The notes under the pieces were generated by a model. The model worked only from the letters and a program-made list of their open reading frames with translations, did not search any database and was not told the origin of the DNA. From positions 186,001 through 250,000 of the forward strand of contig NZ_QKMR01000002.1 in NCBI RefSeq assembly GCF_003208175.1: a stretch of DNA of 64,000 bases, read 5' to 3'. Positions 35,405 through 44,297 of this stretch are shown piece by piece; within the stretch, counting starts at the first letter, position 1, and every line of letters begins with the position of its first letter. Origin of the DNA: Ruminiclostridium sufflavum DSM 19573. GTDB lineage: Bacteria; Bacillota; Clostridia; Acetivibrionales; DSM-1351. Position numbers and translations under genes: made by a program.

Positions 35405-36442
35405 ATGGTTAATATGTGGAAAGAAATATTAGAACAGCCGGAAGTTTTAAAGAAAACCGCTGAAACCAATGCGGCAGTTATTGAAGGCTTGACGGCAGAC
35501 TTGAAGGTCAGGGATATTTCAACGGTTATTATTGCTGCGAGAGGTACCTCAGACCATGCTGCAGTTTACGCAAAATATGCTATTGAAACACTTACAGGGA
35601 TACCTGTTTCCTTGGCGGCGCCGTCAGTGTTTACAATGTATAATAAAAAAATAAATATGAAGAATTGTCTTGTAATTGGTATTTCCCAGTCGGGCAAGGC
35701 TGCTGACGCAATAGAGGTAGTAAAGGCTGCTGCCGGACAGGGGGCTGTAACCATGAGCGTGACTAATTTTGTTGATTCACCTATGGCAGCAGCATCACAA
35801 TATCATCTTTTTTGTGATGCCGGCATTGAAAAAAGTGTGGCTGCTACAAAGACATTTACTTCCACAGTATTTCTTTTGATAAACTTTATTGCAAGGTGGG
35901 CGCAAAAGGAAGAGCTATTGAAGGAACTTGAAAAGACACCTGATATAATGAAGGATTTATTTGCACAGGAAGATAATATTAAAGAAACGGTACAGAAGTA
36001 CAGATTTATGAAGGAATGCTTTGTGCTCGCAAGAGGCATCAACTACTCAATTGCTTTGGAAGCTGCTCTGAAAATTCAGGAAACAGCTTATGTTCGTGCA
36101 AAAGCATTTGCAACGTCAGATTTTCATCATGGGCCTTTTGCGATGATTGAAAGAGATATGCCTGTCATAGTATATGCACCTGAGGGCCCCTCAAGTAAGG
36201 ATGTTCTGGAAATGGTCAATAAATTAAAGGACAATGAGGCCGATATATTAATAGTATCTAACAATCAAGGCTTGTTGGAGCTGGGCAATAGCCGTATTAA
36301 AATACCTGAAAACTGCAGTGACTATATATCTCCGCTGTTTAATGCGGTAGCTGCTCAGATGTTTGCATGCAAGCTTTCCTTGCTGAAGGGATTAAATCCC
36401 GACAGCCCTAGAGGATTAAACAAGGTTACTATTACAAGGTAG
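35405..36442 (+). CDS. SIS-domain aminosugar isomerase/deaminase or deglycase
   Basis: A ~345-residue protein made of two SIS domains, equivalent to the isomerase half of GlmS without the glutaminase domain (ARGTSDHAA, GISQSGKAADAIE, then ARGINYSIALEAALKIQE and DFHHGPFAMIE). Such stand-alone proteins include AgaS/NagB-II deaminases and FrlB/FraB deglycases that split fructosamine phosphates into glucose-6-phosphate and an amino acid. ATG 35405 has GAGGTGAG upstream; an earlier in-frame start lacks a site. It closes the catabolic cluster and ends one base before the convergent MerR gene. Confidence 0.88.
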   Translation: MVNMWKEILEQPEVLKKTAETNAAVIEGLTADLKVRDISTVIIAARGTSDHAAVYAKYAIETLTGIPVSLAAPSVFTMYNKKINMKNCLVIGISQSGKAADAIEVVKAAAGQGAVTMSVTNFVDSPMAAASQYHLFCDAGIEKSVAATKTFTSTVFLLINFIARWAQKEELLKELEKTPDIMKDLFAQEDNIKETVQKYRFMKECFVLARGINYSIALEAALKIQETAYVRAKAFATSDFHHGPFAMIERDMPVIVYAPEGPSSKDVLEMVNKLKDNEADILIVSNNQGLLELGNSRIKIPENCSDYISPLFNAVAAQMFACKLSLLKGLNPDSPRGLNKVTITR

Positions 36443-37033
36443 CTATTTACCGATTAGCTTCCTCAGTTTTCCGGTAAACGAAGAGCTTTTTCGCTCACGC
36501 CATTCGGTAATAGATCTGTCTATCTCCTGAAAGTGCCTGTCCATCTTAAGCTCCAGCTTGCGATTGCTGTTTTCTATGCAGGCTCCGAGCTCTAGCTTTG
36601 ATTTAAAGATATCCTTGGACAGGTATTCTCTGGAGGACATAATCTCTGTTGAGACACTGTCCAGAAGATCGCTTTTTATGCTATTCAGGGCTTCCATTAT
36701 CAGATTGAACTCAGGCGTTCTTATTTGTTTAGTTTGAGAGCCTATGACTGCCGGCAGGGTTTCTTCATTGCATTGAGTAAATTTTTCCTCGGACCTTATA
36801 ATGTTTTCGTCTTCAAGAATTTTTCTGATTGCTTTAAGTTCAAGTCCCTGATCACGCATTGTTTTAATCTGATACATTAAGTTTGCATGATTGGTGGTAT
36901 AATACCGTCTTCCTCTTGAATCCTTAGGAATATTCAGACCAAACTCCTTTTCATAAAATCTCAAAGCATGGTCTGTAATATTTAAATATTCACTTAGCTC
37001 TGTTATCGAGTATCTTTCCTTTAAAACATCCAT
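36443..37033 (-). CDS. MerR-family DNA-binding protein
   Basis: A 196-residue protein with a MerR-type winged HTH (residues 7-75, YSITELSEYLNITDHALRFY, GRRYYT) and a C-terminal half that is helical and basic rather than a metal or drug sensor domain. In this it resembles RacA-like chromosome-anchoring and other MerR-HTH proteins of spore formers. No metal-binding cysteines are at the usual place. ATG after AGGAGG. Its stop abuts the stop of the SIS gene without intergenic space or a visible terminator. Target unknown. Confidence 0.85.
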   Translation of the reverse strand: MDVLKERYSITELSEYLNITDHALRFYEKEFGLNIPKDSRGRRYYTTNHANLMYQIKTMRDQGLELKAIRKILEDENIIRSEEKFTQCNEETLPAVIGSQTKQIRTPEFNLIMEALNSIKSDLLDSVSTEIMSSREYLSKDIFKSKLELGACIENSNRKLELKMDRHFQEIDRSITEWRERKSSSFTGKLRKLIGK

Positions 37034-37190
37034 ATTTACATACCTCCTGAATCACTGTAGCATGATTGGTTTCTCATTTGTATTTGCATATTCCGGCAGT
37101 TCGGTTAAATACCGATTCATTTAAACGGATTCTGCAGTTTTATGAAACCCAGTATAACACAGGAAGTATTACATGTAAAATATTACCATA

Positions 37191-38090
37191 TTAATGCCTC
37201 ATTATTTCCAACAGCCTTTTCATATCCTCAGGCAGCTCCGCATTAAAAATAAGCTGTTTTTTTGTCTCGGGATGAAGAATTTTTGTAGTGTGAGAATGCA
37301 GAGCCTGCCTCGAAAGCATAAAATCAGAATTCTCTGAATACAGGGTATCTCCATAGATAGGGAAGCCCATTGCCTGACAGTGGACTCTGATTTGATGTGT
37401 TCTGCCTGTCTCTAACTTAAATTTAAGCAGAGCGGTGTTGTATGCGGGAAAACTCTCCGCAACCTCATAGTGAGTAATTGATGGTGCTCCGCTTTCTGAA
37501 ATCCATCTGAGCATAATACTTTCGGGCTTTCTGCCGATAGGCAGGTCTATAGTACCGGAGCTTCTGCCGGGAATACCTTGAACGATCCCTGAATACTCCT
37601 TTTCAAATACTTTCTCCTGCATTTGCTTGATCAGCATATCCTGGGCAAATTGATTCTTTGCAAAAATAATTATGCCCGAGGTTTCTCTGTCTAGTCTGCT
37701 GACCGGCCTGACTTTTTTTGAAATGCCTTTCTGCTTTAGATAATAGACAATTCCGTTTGCAATAGTATGGTCGGGATGGTTAAATGTAGGATGCACAACA
37801 ATTCCAGACTGCTTATTAAGAACAATAAGGCACTCATCTTCAAATATGATATCTATAGGTATATCCTGAGGCTCGATATTTTCACAGTTCTCGTCAAGTT
37901 CAAGCTCGGCTTTAAGTACATCCCTTTCTTTCACAATATAATTAACCTTTACGGGCACATCATTTATTAATATCTTGTTTTGCAATTTTAGCTTGTTTAA
38001 AAATCTTGTCGAGAGCTGCAGTCTGCTTTTTAGGACAGCTCTTACAGACTTGCCGGCATCATCCTTGTCAATTGTATGCTCTAAAATCAT
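37191..38090 (-). CDS. RluA-family pseudouridine synthase
   Basis: A 299-residue enzyme with an N-terminal S4 RNA-binding domain and the RluA catalytic core; the active aspartate lies in the motif RPVSRLDRETSG. It converts uridines to pseudouridine in rRNA or tRNA. This is one of two RluA-type genes in the window (the other is at 58452). The start is ATG 38090 after GGAGG; the longer TTG form would translate that site. It is expressed alone on the minus strand. Confidence 0.93.
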   Translation of the reverse strand: MILEHTIDKDDAGKSVRAVLKSRLQLSTRFLNKLKLQNKILINDVPVKVNYIVKERDVLKAELELDENCENIEPQDIPIDIIFEDECLIVLNKQSGIVVHPTFNHPDHTIANGIVYYLKQKGISKKVRPVSRLDRETSGIIIFAKNQFAQDMLIKQMQEKVFEKEYSGIVQGIPGRSSGTIDLPIGRKPESIMLRWISESGAPSITHYEVAESFPAYNTALLKFKLETGRTHQIRVHCQAMGFPIYGDTLYSENSDFMLSRQALHSHTTKILHPETKKQLIFNAELPEDMKRLLEIMRH

Positions 38091-38323
38091 ATTTGCCTCC
38101 AATAATTTCTTTATAATAAGTGGCTTTAATATTCATAAAAGTATATTTATTATACAGTTTTAACAAAGCCTTGCAAAGTGTTTGATACTAAAAACTAAAA
38201 GGCTACCGGTAAATATTTTGCAAGATTAAATATGGTTATATCTGCGGCAATGGTATATAATGCTTTTAGGAAAGCTTGAGAATCGGGAAGGGTAAAAATA
38301 TACGAAAGAGGATTAAATACAAA

Positions 38324-39619
38324 ATGAATTTATGCACAAGAGAATATTTAAAGAATAATTTTGAAATAGAAGATAGAGTTATTGAGCTGGCGGAGCAGGC
38401 TGAAAAGGATGCAAAGCAGGTATTTGACCGAATAGATGAGATAAAGCAGATAAACCAGCTGAAGGTAATTAAGGCAATGCAGGACAACAAGCTGAGTGAT
38501 TCGCATTTTAACGGCACAACCGGGTACGGCTATGATGACAGGGGAAGAGACGTGCTGGACAGTGTCTATGCAGAGGTTTTTAAAGCAGAGGATGCACTTG
38601 TCAGGCATCATATTGTATCAGGAACACAAGCACTTTCGCTGTGCCTCTTTGGTAATCTCAGGCCCGGTGACGAGCTGGCAGCTGTTACCGGAAAGCCATA
38701 TGATACCCTTGAAGAAGTAATAGGCATCAGAGGTGAAAATTGCGGCTCACTGAAGGAATTTGGGGTAACCTACAGGCAGGTGGATTTGAAACAGGACGGG
38801 AAGCCTGATTTGGACAGCATTAAGAAGGCCGTATCTTCTAAGACCAAAATGGCAATGATTCAGCGCTCAAGAGGATATTCATGGAGAGATGCGCTTTGTA
38901 TAGAGGATATCAGAAGTATTGTAAAAACTGTAAAAGCTGTGAATAACGATATTATTATCATGGTAGACAACTGTTACGGTGAATTTGTGGAAGAGGTTGA
39001 GCCGATAGAGGCAGGAGCAGATATAATAGCAGGTTCTCTTATAAAGAATCCGGGAGGAGGACTGGCTGTTACGGGAGGGTACATTGCAGGGAAACGCAAG
39101 CTGGTTGAGCAGTGTGCATACAGGCTGACTTCACCGGGATTGGGAAAAGAGGTGGGGGCCTCCCTTGGAAATAACAGATTGATGTTTCAGGGGCTGTTTA
39201 TGGCACCTCATGTAGTATCTGAGAGCCTCAAGGGAGCAGTTTTCTGTGCGGCACTTATGAAGCGCGCCGGTTTTGAAACCTTACCTGCTGTGGACTCCAG
39301 GAGAAGCGACATTATCCAGGCAGTCAGGTTTAATAATGCAGATTGCTTAATTGCCTTTTGTCAGGGAATTCAGAAGGGTTCTCCTGTGGATTCTTATGTA
39401 ACGCCGCAGCCATGGGATATGCCGGGATATGATTCTCCGGTTATTATGGCAGCCGGAGCTTTTGTTCAGGGCTCGTCAATAGAGCTGAGTGCTGATGCAC
39501 CGCTTAAAGAGCCTTATGTTGCATATATGCAGGGAGGTCTGGTGTATGAGCATGTCAAGCTCGGGAATATGATAGCGCTTCAGAAGCTGTTTGCAAAAGG
39601 CATGGGACAGCATGAATAA
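38324..39619 (+). CDS. Methionine gamma-lyase-like PLP enzyme (YnbB / aluminium-resistance family)
   Basis: A 431-residue fold-type I PLP protein of the family once called aluminium resistance protein. It has HHIVSGTQAL at the cofactor phosphate site, MVDNCYGEFVE with the ring-stacking aspartate, and the Schiff-base lysine in GSLIKNPGG. Relatives show cystathionine or methionine gamma-lyase-like activity, but most are uncharacterised. ATG 38324 has GAGG about 14 nt upstream; a TTG 48 bp earlier is less likely. A -10 TATAAT lies at 38256-38261. It begins the plus-strand run leading into the cell-division genes. Confidence 0.9.
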   Translation: MNLCTREYLKNNFEIEDRVIELAEQAEKDAKQVFDRIDEIKQINQLKVIKAMQDNKLSDSHFNGTTGYGYDDRGRDVLDSVYAEVFKAEDALVRHHIVSGTQALSLCLFGNLRPGDELAAVTGKPYDTLEEVIGIRGENCGSLKEFGVTYRQVDLKQDGKPDLDSIKKAVSSKTKMAMIQRSRGYSWRDALCIEDIRSIVKTVKAVNNDIIIMVDNCYGEFVEEVEPIEAGADIIAGSLIKNPGGGLAVTGGYIAGKRKLVEQCAYRLTSPGLGKEVGASLGNNRLMFQGLFMAPHVVSESLKGAVFCAALMKRAGFETLPAVDSRRSDIIQAVRFNNADCLIAFCQGIQKGSPVDSYVTPQPWDMPGYDSPVIMAAGAFVQGSSIELSADAPLKEPYVAYMQGGLVYEHVKLGNMIALQKLFAKGMGQHE

Positions 39620-39670
39620 GGCTGCTTTGTCAGATTTTATACTATAAGATTTTTAGCGGAGGCAAATACA

Positions 39671-40924
39671 ATGAAGGGTATATTCAAAAGGCAGAGCTTC
39701 AGAATAGGTACACTGATACTAATAGTATTTTTATTAATATACCTGCCGTCATTGCTGTATCTTGTTAATAGCAACGGGATAAAGACAGATTTGCTGAGAT
39801 TGGGAACGATTGAGGAAATACAAAATGTTGACGGGGTATTTATCCGAAAGGAGGAGATTATTAATTCTCCGGATACCGGCAGCTGTGTTATGGATGCTGC
39901 GGAGGGTGAAAAGGTACCTGCATTTTACAGAATTGCTTCAGTAGTAAAAAATGTTCCTGTTTCAGCATATGAAGAGCTGAAGAAAAAGGAAATGGAAATA
40001 GCCAAGGCACAGGAGGCACAAAAAGAAAATGTGTCAGCCTTTTCCGGAGATATAAACAAATTGGATAACGAAATTATTGACAAAGTAAAGGATTTGGCTC
40101 AGCAGTCAATCAGAGGAAGCTTGGTTGACAGCAATGATACTATTACAAAAATAGATGCTATTGTTTACAAAAAGTCTGATATTTTTGGAGACAGCAGTAA
40201 ATCAGCAGCTTATATAAATAAATTAAAAAATGAAAAGGCAACCATAGAAAGTAAATTGAGTAATAATATCACCGAAATAAGGACAAAATCCGCAGGTCTT
40301 TTATCCTTTGCGGTAGATGGATATGAAAGTATATTGACTCCTGATTCCATAAGGAATGCCACACCAAAGACCCTTGAAAACATAACCGTAAAGGAAACAA
40401 ACCGAGATTTTAATGTAATAGATGCACAGAAAGGAAAGCCTGTTGCAAAGCTTGTAAGCGGCTTGGAAAGTTATTTTGTTACAGCAGTTAATGAAAGTGA
40501 CAGTAAGCTTTTAAATCTAGACAGAAAGGTTAAAATAAGAATAAACGATACCGGTTACAGTATGGATGCCGAAATTGTATACAGCTCTGACGTTATAGAC
40601 GGTAAGAGAATCATTGCCCTCAGGTTTGACACAGGCCTGAATGAAACTGTTGGGCTGAGAAGGATTAATGCTGATATAGTTTTATCCGGTTCAAGCGGAT
40701 TAAAGGTTCCTCACAGCTGTCTGATGAATATAGATAACAAAAACAAGACTGCGGAAATTGCGTTGGTAAAGGGGATGAGTGCCGCAATAGTAAAAGTCCG
40801 GATTGCAGGTATGAATAACGATGCGGTGATTATTGATGACCTTGACGGGCAGACTGCAGTCCTATTATATAAAACATATATATTAAATCCAATAAATATA
40901 CGGGAGGGGCAGATAATAAATTGA
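39671..40924 (+). CDS. HlyD-like membrane protein upstream of yggS-sepF
   Basis: A 417-residue protein with one N-terminal membrane helix (about 12-33), a short biotinyl-lipoyl-like strand region (DGVFIRKEEII), a central coiled coil (about 100-220) and a C-terminal beta domain with HlyD/efflux-adaptor character (KVRIAGMNNDAVIIDDL). Genes like it precede yggS and sepF in many clostridia. The role is unknown; envelope adaptor or division-associated function is possible. ATG after GCGGAGG. Its stop overlaps the TTG start of yggS by 4 bp, indicating translational coupling. Confidence 0.8.
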   Translation: MKGIFKRQSFRIGTLILIVFLLIYLPSLLYLVNSNGIKTDLLRLGTIEEIQNVDGVFIRKEEIINSPDTGSCVMDAAEGEKVPAFYRIASVVKNVPVSAYEELKKKEMEIAKAQEAQKENVSAFSGDINKLDNEIIDKVKDLAQQSIRGSLVDSNDTITKIDAIVYKKSDIFGDSSKSAAYINKLKNEKATIESKLSNNITEIRTKSAGLLSFAVDGYESILTPDSIRNATPKTLENITVKETNRDFNVIDAQKGKPVAKLVSGLESYFVTAVNESDSKLLNLDRKVKIRINDTGYSMDAEIVYSSDVIDGKRIIALRFDTGLNETVGLRRINADIVLSGSSGLKVPHSCLMNIDNKNKTAEIALVKGMSAAIVKVRIAGMNNDAVIIDDLDGQTAVLLYKTYILNPINIREGQIIN

Positions 40925-41628
40925 TTGATTTGAATATTAAGGCAAATTTAGATAACATATTGTCAAGAATCAAGGCTGCCGCTGAAAAAAGCGGCAGAAA
41001 TGCGGAAGACGTTAAGCTGATTGCCGTAACCAAAACTGTTGATGTTGATAGAATAAAGAGTGCCTATGAATATGGAATTCTTGACATGGGAGAAAACAGG
41101 GTACAGGAGCTGCTTGAGAAGCATGATAAGCTTGACAGGTCGTGCAGGTGGCATTTGATAGGGCATTTGCAGACAAATAAGGTTAAATATATTATAGACA
41201 AGGTAGATATGATACATTCTGTAGACAGTATACAGCTGGCCAAGGAGATTGATGCTCGCGCGGCAAGGCTTGGAAGGAAAATGAATATTCTCCTGCAGGT
41301 TAATGTGTCCGGTGAGGAGAGCAAATTTGGGATAGATACAAGGGAGGTAGATGAATTTGTTAAAATAATTTCTGAATTTGGTAATATTTCCTTGAGAGGT
41401 ATGATGACAATAGCGCCATATGCTGATAATGCAGAGGCTGTGAGGGATGTTTTTAAAAAACTTTATGATAAATATATTGACATAAAGCAGAAAAAATTAG
41501 ATAATGTTACTATGGATTATCTTTCCATGGGTATGAGCAACGATTTTGAAGTGGCTATAGAAGAAGGCGCAAATATAGTTAGAATCGGTACTGATATTTT
41601 TGGAAAGAGAGATTATGCTAACGTATAA
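40921..41628 (+). CDS. yggS: YggS-family PLP homeostasis protein (PLPBP)
   Basis: A 235-residue alanine-racemase-like TIM barrel that binds pyridoxal phosphate on the lysine of VKLIAVTKTVD. It has no known catalytic activity and tunes PLP and amino-acid pools. MGENRVQELLEK and RWHLIGHLQTNK are family landmarks. The TTG start overlaps the preceding stop (TTGA) with GGGAGGGG about 12 nt upstream. It precedes sepF, the order also found in Bacillus. Confidence 0.95.
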   Translation: MIDLNIKANLDNILSRIKAAAEKSGRNAEDVKLIAVTKTVDVDRIKSAYEYGILDMGENRVQELLEKHDKLDRSCRWHLIGHLQTNKVKYIIDKVDMIHSVDSIQLAKEIDARAARLGRKMNILLQVNVSGEESKFGIDTREVDEFVKIISEFGNISLRGMMTIAPYADNAEAVRDVFKKLYDKYIDIKQKKLDNVTMDYLSMGMSNDFEVAIEEGANIVRIGTDIFGKRDYANV

Positions 41629-41697
41629 TTTTTAAAATATTTTTTACGTTCGAGAGATAAAAAAAATAATTTACTAAAGACGCAGGAGGTATTTGAA

Positions 41698-42168
41698 ATG
41701 TCAAAACTTCTTAATAAAGTGTTTAATTTTGTTGGGTGGGAAGCTGTAGATGAGGATGAAGAGGAATTAGAACTCCAGGATGGAGCGTATAATGAAAATC
41801 TGAAAAGCGAACCTATTCAAACACACTTTTTCAACAATTCAAAGAAGCAGCAATCCGGAAAGGTCGTAAACATCCATAACGGAAATCAATTCAAGATGGT
41901 TGTGGCTCAGCCCGATACTTTTGATGATGCAAAAGATATTTGTGATCACTTGAAAGGCAATAAGCCTGTTGTTATAAATCTTGAGGGAATTGAAAAGCAT
42001 GATGCGCAGAGGATTATCGACTTTTTAAGCGGAGCTATCTATGCTCTGGATGGTTCTATTCAAAAGGTCTCCTGTGATATATTTGTTATAGCTCCAAACA
42101 GTGTAGATGTAAGCGGTGATTTGGACGATGAAATCAGAAATAAGACTGTTTTTCCGTGGGCTAAGTAG
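41698..42168 (+). CDS. sepF: Cell division protein SepF
   Basis: SepF anchors and bundles FtsZ filaments at the septum. The 156-residue protein starts with an amphipathic membrane-targeting helix (MSKLLNKVFNFVGW), has an acidic linker and ends with the SepF core (QPDTFDDAKDICDHLKGNKP, RIIDFLSGAIYALDGSIQKV). ATG follows CAGGAGG. Normal length; part of yggS-sepF-yggT-ylmH-divIVA. Confidence 0.97.
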   Translation: MSKLLNKVFNFVGWEAVDEDEEELELQDGAYNENLKSEPIQTHFFNNSKKQQSGKVVNIHNGNQFKMVVAQPDTFDDAKDICDHLKGNKPVVINLEGIEKHDAQRIIDFLSGAIYALDGSIQKVSCDIFVIAPNSVDVSGDLDDEIRNKTVFPWAK

Positions 42169-42198
42169 GTATTTAACATAATTATTGGAGGATAATTG

Positions 42199-42486
42199 AT
42201 GTATTCAGTTTACAGAGCTATAGATATAGTATTAAAGATTTTTGAGTTTGCTCTTATTGCAAGAGTATTGTTATCATGGCTGCCTATATCCAGAAACAAT
42301 AAGTTTGTGGAATTGCTGTATACAATTACGGAGCCTGTACTGGCACCAATCCGTAATATGTTGAACAGGTCCAGCTTTTTAAATAACTCTGCCCTTTCAA
42401 TGATTGATTTTTCTCCCATAGTTGCTTTTTTGCTTTGTGATGTGGTAAGAAATGTTGTTGTAATGATTTTAAGAATGTTTATATAA
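42199..42486 (+). CDS. yggT: YggT-family membrane protein
   Basis: A 95-residue integral membrane protein with two hydrophobic helices and the family segment RVLLSWLPISRNN followed by TEPVLAPIRNML. Its function is not well established; it is linked to division clusters and in some bacteria to osmotic tolerance. ATG 42199 follows GGAGG; the TTG immediately upstream is in frame but less likely. Confidence 0.92.
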   Translation: MYSVYRAIDIVLKIFEFALIARVLLSWLPISRNNKFVELLYTITEPVLAPIRNMLNRSSFLNNSALSMIDFSPIVAFLLCDVVRNVVVMILRMFI

Positions 42487-42510
42487 TCTGTTAAGATTTA
42501 ATATATAATT

Positions 42511-43296
42511 ATGGATAAAAATACTTTAATAAAAATGGTATCAAAGCTTGAGGATAAGGTACTTGTTTCAAGACTTCTAGATAAGGTTGAACAATGCCGT
42601 TATTCCTCTTTTGTGTATTCGGATTTTCTTTCTCCATATGAAGCTGCTATTGCAAAAAGGATTTTAGGCAAGGTGAGCAATGTTTCTTACATATTCATAG
42701 GAGGATATGAAGGTGCGGAGAGGGTTATAGCTTTTATCAGCACTGATTTTACAGATGAAGAGGATGCTTATCTGAAGATGCCTTTAAGCTTTCTGAGGAT
42801 AAAGCATACGTCAGATAAGCAGCTGTCTCACCGGGATTATTTAGGCTCTTTACTGGGGCTTGGAATAAAAAGAGAAAAAATAGGTGACATTCTTGTTTGT
42901 GAATCCTTTGCAGATGTTTTTATAATTGACAAAATTGCAGAATACGTTTTATATAATTTGGATAAAATCGGTAATGTAAGGGTTAGCTGTGAAACGCTGA
43001 ATATGTACGAATATACAGCTCCGCAGAAGAAGGAAAAGCTCATAAATACCACAGTAGCTTCTCTTAGGGCAGATTCAGTTTCGGCCTGCGGATTCGGGGT
43101 TTCCAGAACAAAGATAACGGATTATTTCAAAGCACAGAGAGTGAATGTTAATTGGGAATTGGTTCAGAATCCTTCTAAACTGCTGTCTGAAGGAGATACA
43201 ATCTCCATTCGGGGCAAGGGCAGGATTGTGTTGGATAAGGTTGCGGGAACTACTAAAAAGGACAGGGTAAATATAATAATAAAGCGGTTTGAGTAG
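42511..43296 (+). CDS. ylmH: YlmH RNA-binding protein (S4 domain)
   Basis: A 261-residue protein with a family-specific N-terminal domain (SPYEAAIAKRIL, GGYEGAERVI) and a C-terminal S4 RNA-binding domain (about 180-245, ending GDTISIRGKGRI). YlmH associates with the ribosome or RNA and lies in the division cluster of Gram-positives. The ATG at 42511 has no clear ribosome binding site, so translation may depend on the yggT stop 24 bp upstream. Confidence 0.93.
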   Translation: MDKNTLIKMVSKLEDKVLVSRLLDKVEQCRYSSFVYSDFLSPYEAAIAKRILGKVSNVSYIFIGGYEGAERVIAFISTDFTDEEDAYLKMPLSFLRIKHTSDKQLSHRDYLGSLLGLGIKREKIGDILVCESFADVFIIDKIAEYVLYNLDKIGNVRVSCETLNMYEYTAPQKKEKLINTTVASLRADSVSACGFGVSRTKITDYFKAQRVNVNWELVQNPSKLLSEGDTISIRGKGRIVLDKVAGTTKKDRVNIIIKRFE

Positions 43297-43432
43297 AGCT
43301 ATTCCGAATAAGGTATGTAGGTTTTGAACGGCGGAGCTGCTGAGAAATATATTTTGATTGGTACAAGCAGTACTGTATTGCTTGATTAAGATATTTCCCC
43401 AAAAATATTGAATTAAAGAGAGGATGGCGGCT

Positions 43433-43897
43433 ATGAATTATACTCCGAATGATCTTGATAATATGAAGTTTAAAAAGAATTTCAGAGGCTATGATGAGGA
43501 TCAGGTAAATGGCGTTCTGGATAATGTAATACAGGATTATGAGCTTTATATAAAGGAAAATATTGAGCTTAAAGACAGGATTTCTGTTTTAAACGAGGGA
43601 ATCCAGCATTACAAAAATATCGAAGAATCCCTTCAAAATACCTTGATTGTCGCACAGCAGACAGGTGAGGAGATTAAGAAGAACTCATATGAAAAGGCTG
43701 ATAATATCATTAAGGAGGCTGAAATAAGGGCTCAGAAGATAATAAATGATGCAAATCAGGAGGTTATTAAAATCAGGTTTGAGTATGAAGAATTAAGGAA
43801 AAGACTTCACCTTTATAAGACTAAGTCGGAGACCTTGATACTATCCCAGCTTGAGCTGTCAAAGCAGTTATTCAGTGATGATACTGATTTGGAATAA
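43433..43897 (+). CDS. divIVA: DivIVA-type polar/septal protein
   Basis: A 154-residue coiled-coil protein. The N-terminal lipid-binding domain carries NMKFKKNFRGYDEDQVNGVL, which senses curved membrane; two long coiled coils follow. It organises division site placement or polar growth. I prefer ATG 43433, 9 nt after AGAGG, because the ATG at 43424 directly touches that site and would add MAA. It ends the division cluster; ileS, the common next gene, does not follow here. Confidence 0.93.
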   Translation: MNYTPNDLDNMKFKKNFRGYDEDQVNGVLDNVIQDYELYIKENIELKDRISVLNEGIQHYKNIEESLQNTLIVAQQTGEEIKKNSYEKADNIIKEAEIRAQKIINDANQEVIKIRFEYEELRKRLHLYKTKSETLILSQLELSKQLFSDDTDLE

Positions 43898-44297
43898 GCC
43901 TCTGGAAACCTTTATATCAAGCGGCAAATCCATGCCGGTATAATAACGGAGTCTTGATTTACTGATACCGGGCATGGAGGCTATTTATGGCGGGCTGATT
44001 TATAAGCTCTTTTTAGCTGTCATTTTCATGTTTTTATCTTATACAATGCTTCACATTGTACTTCTGTTTCTCCCATTAAAATGCAAAAATCTGATGTTAA
44101 CATAATACTCCGCAAACACAATCTGGCTAAATTAAGAAAAATGTGGTATAATTCTTAAAGTCAATTGCTATCGGTTGAAAACCGATGTCACCAGCCGATA
44201 GTTCGGGGGTGGTGTTGAAGTCTTTTTAAAGACAGCACATTTAAACCCAAGCCGGCTTAAAAAGCTTAATTTGCATAAAAAATTGTGAGGTGCAAAA
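43898..44297. other. 400-bp gap between divIVA and ftsK
   Basis: It contains an imperfect hairpin (CCATGCCGGTAT at 43930-43941 with ATACCGGGCATGG at 43965-43977) without a T run, and a partial copy of the dispersed palindromic element at 44158-44205. No coding frame or strong promoter was recognised. Confidence 0.6.
44158..44205. repeat. Dispersed palindromic element, copy 5 (partial)
   Basis: AAGTCAATTGCTATCGG matches the right arm type read in reverse, followed by an internal CCGATAG/CTATCGG pairing. The other arm is missing. Confidence 0.55.
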
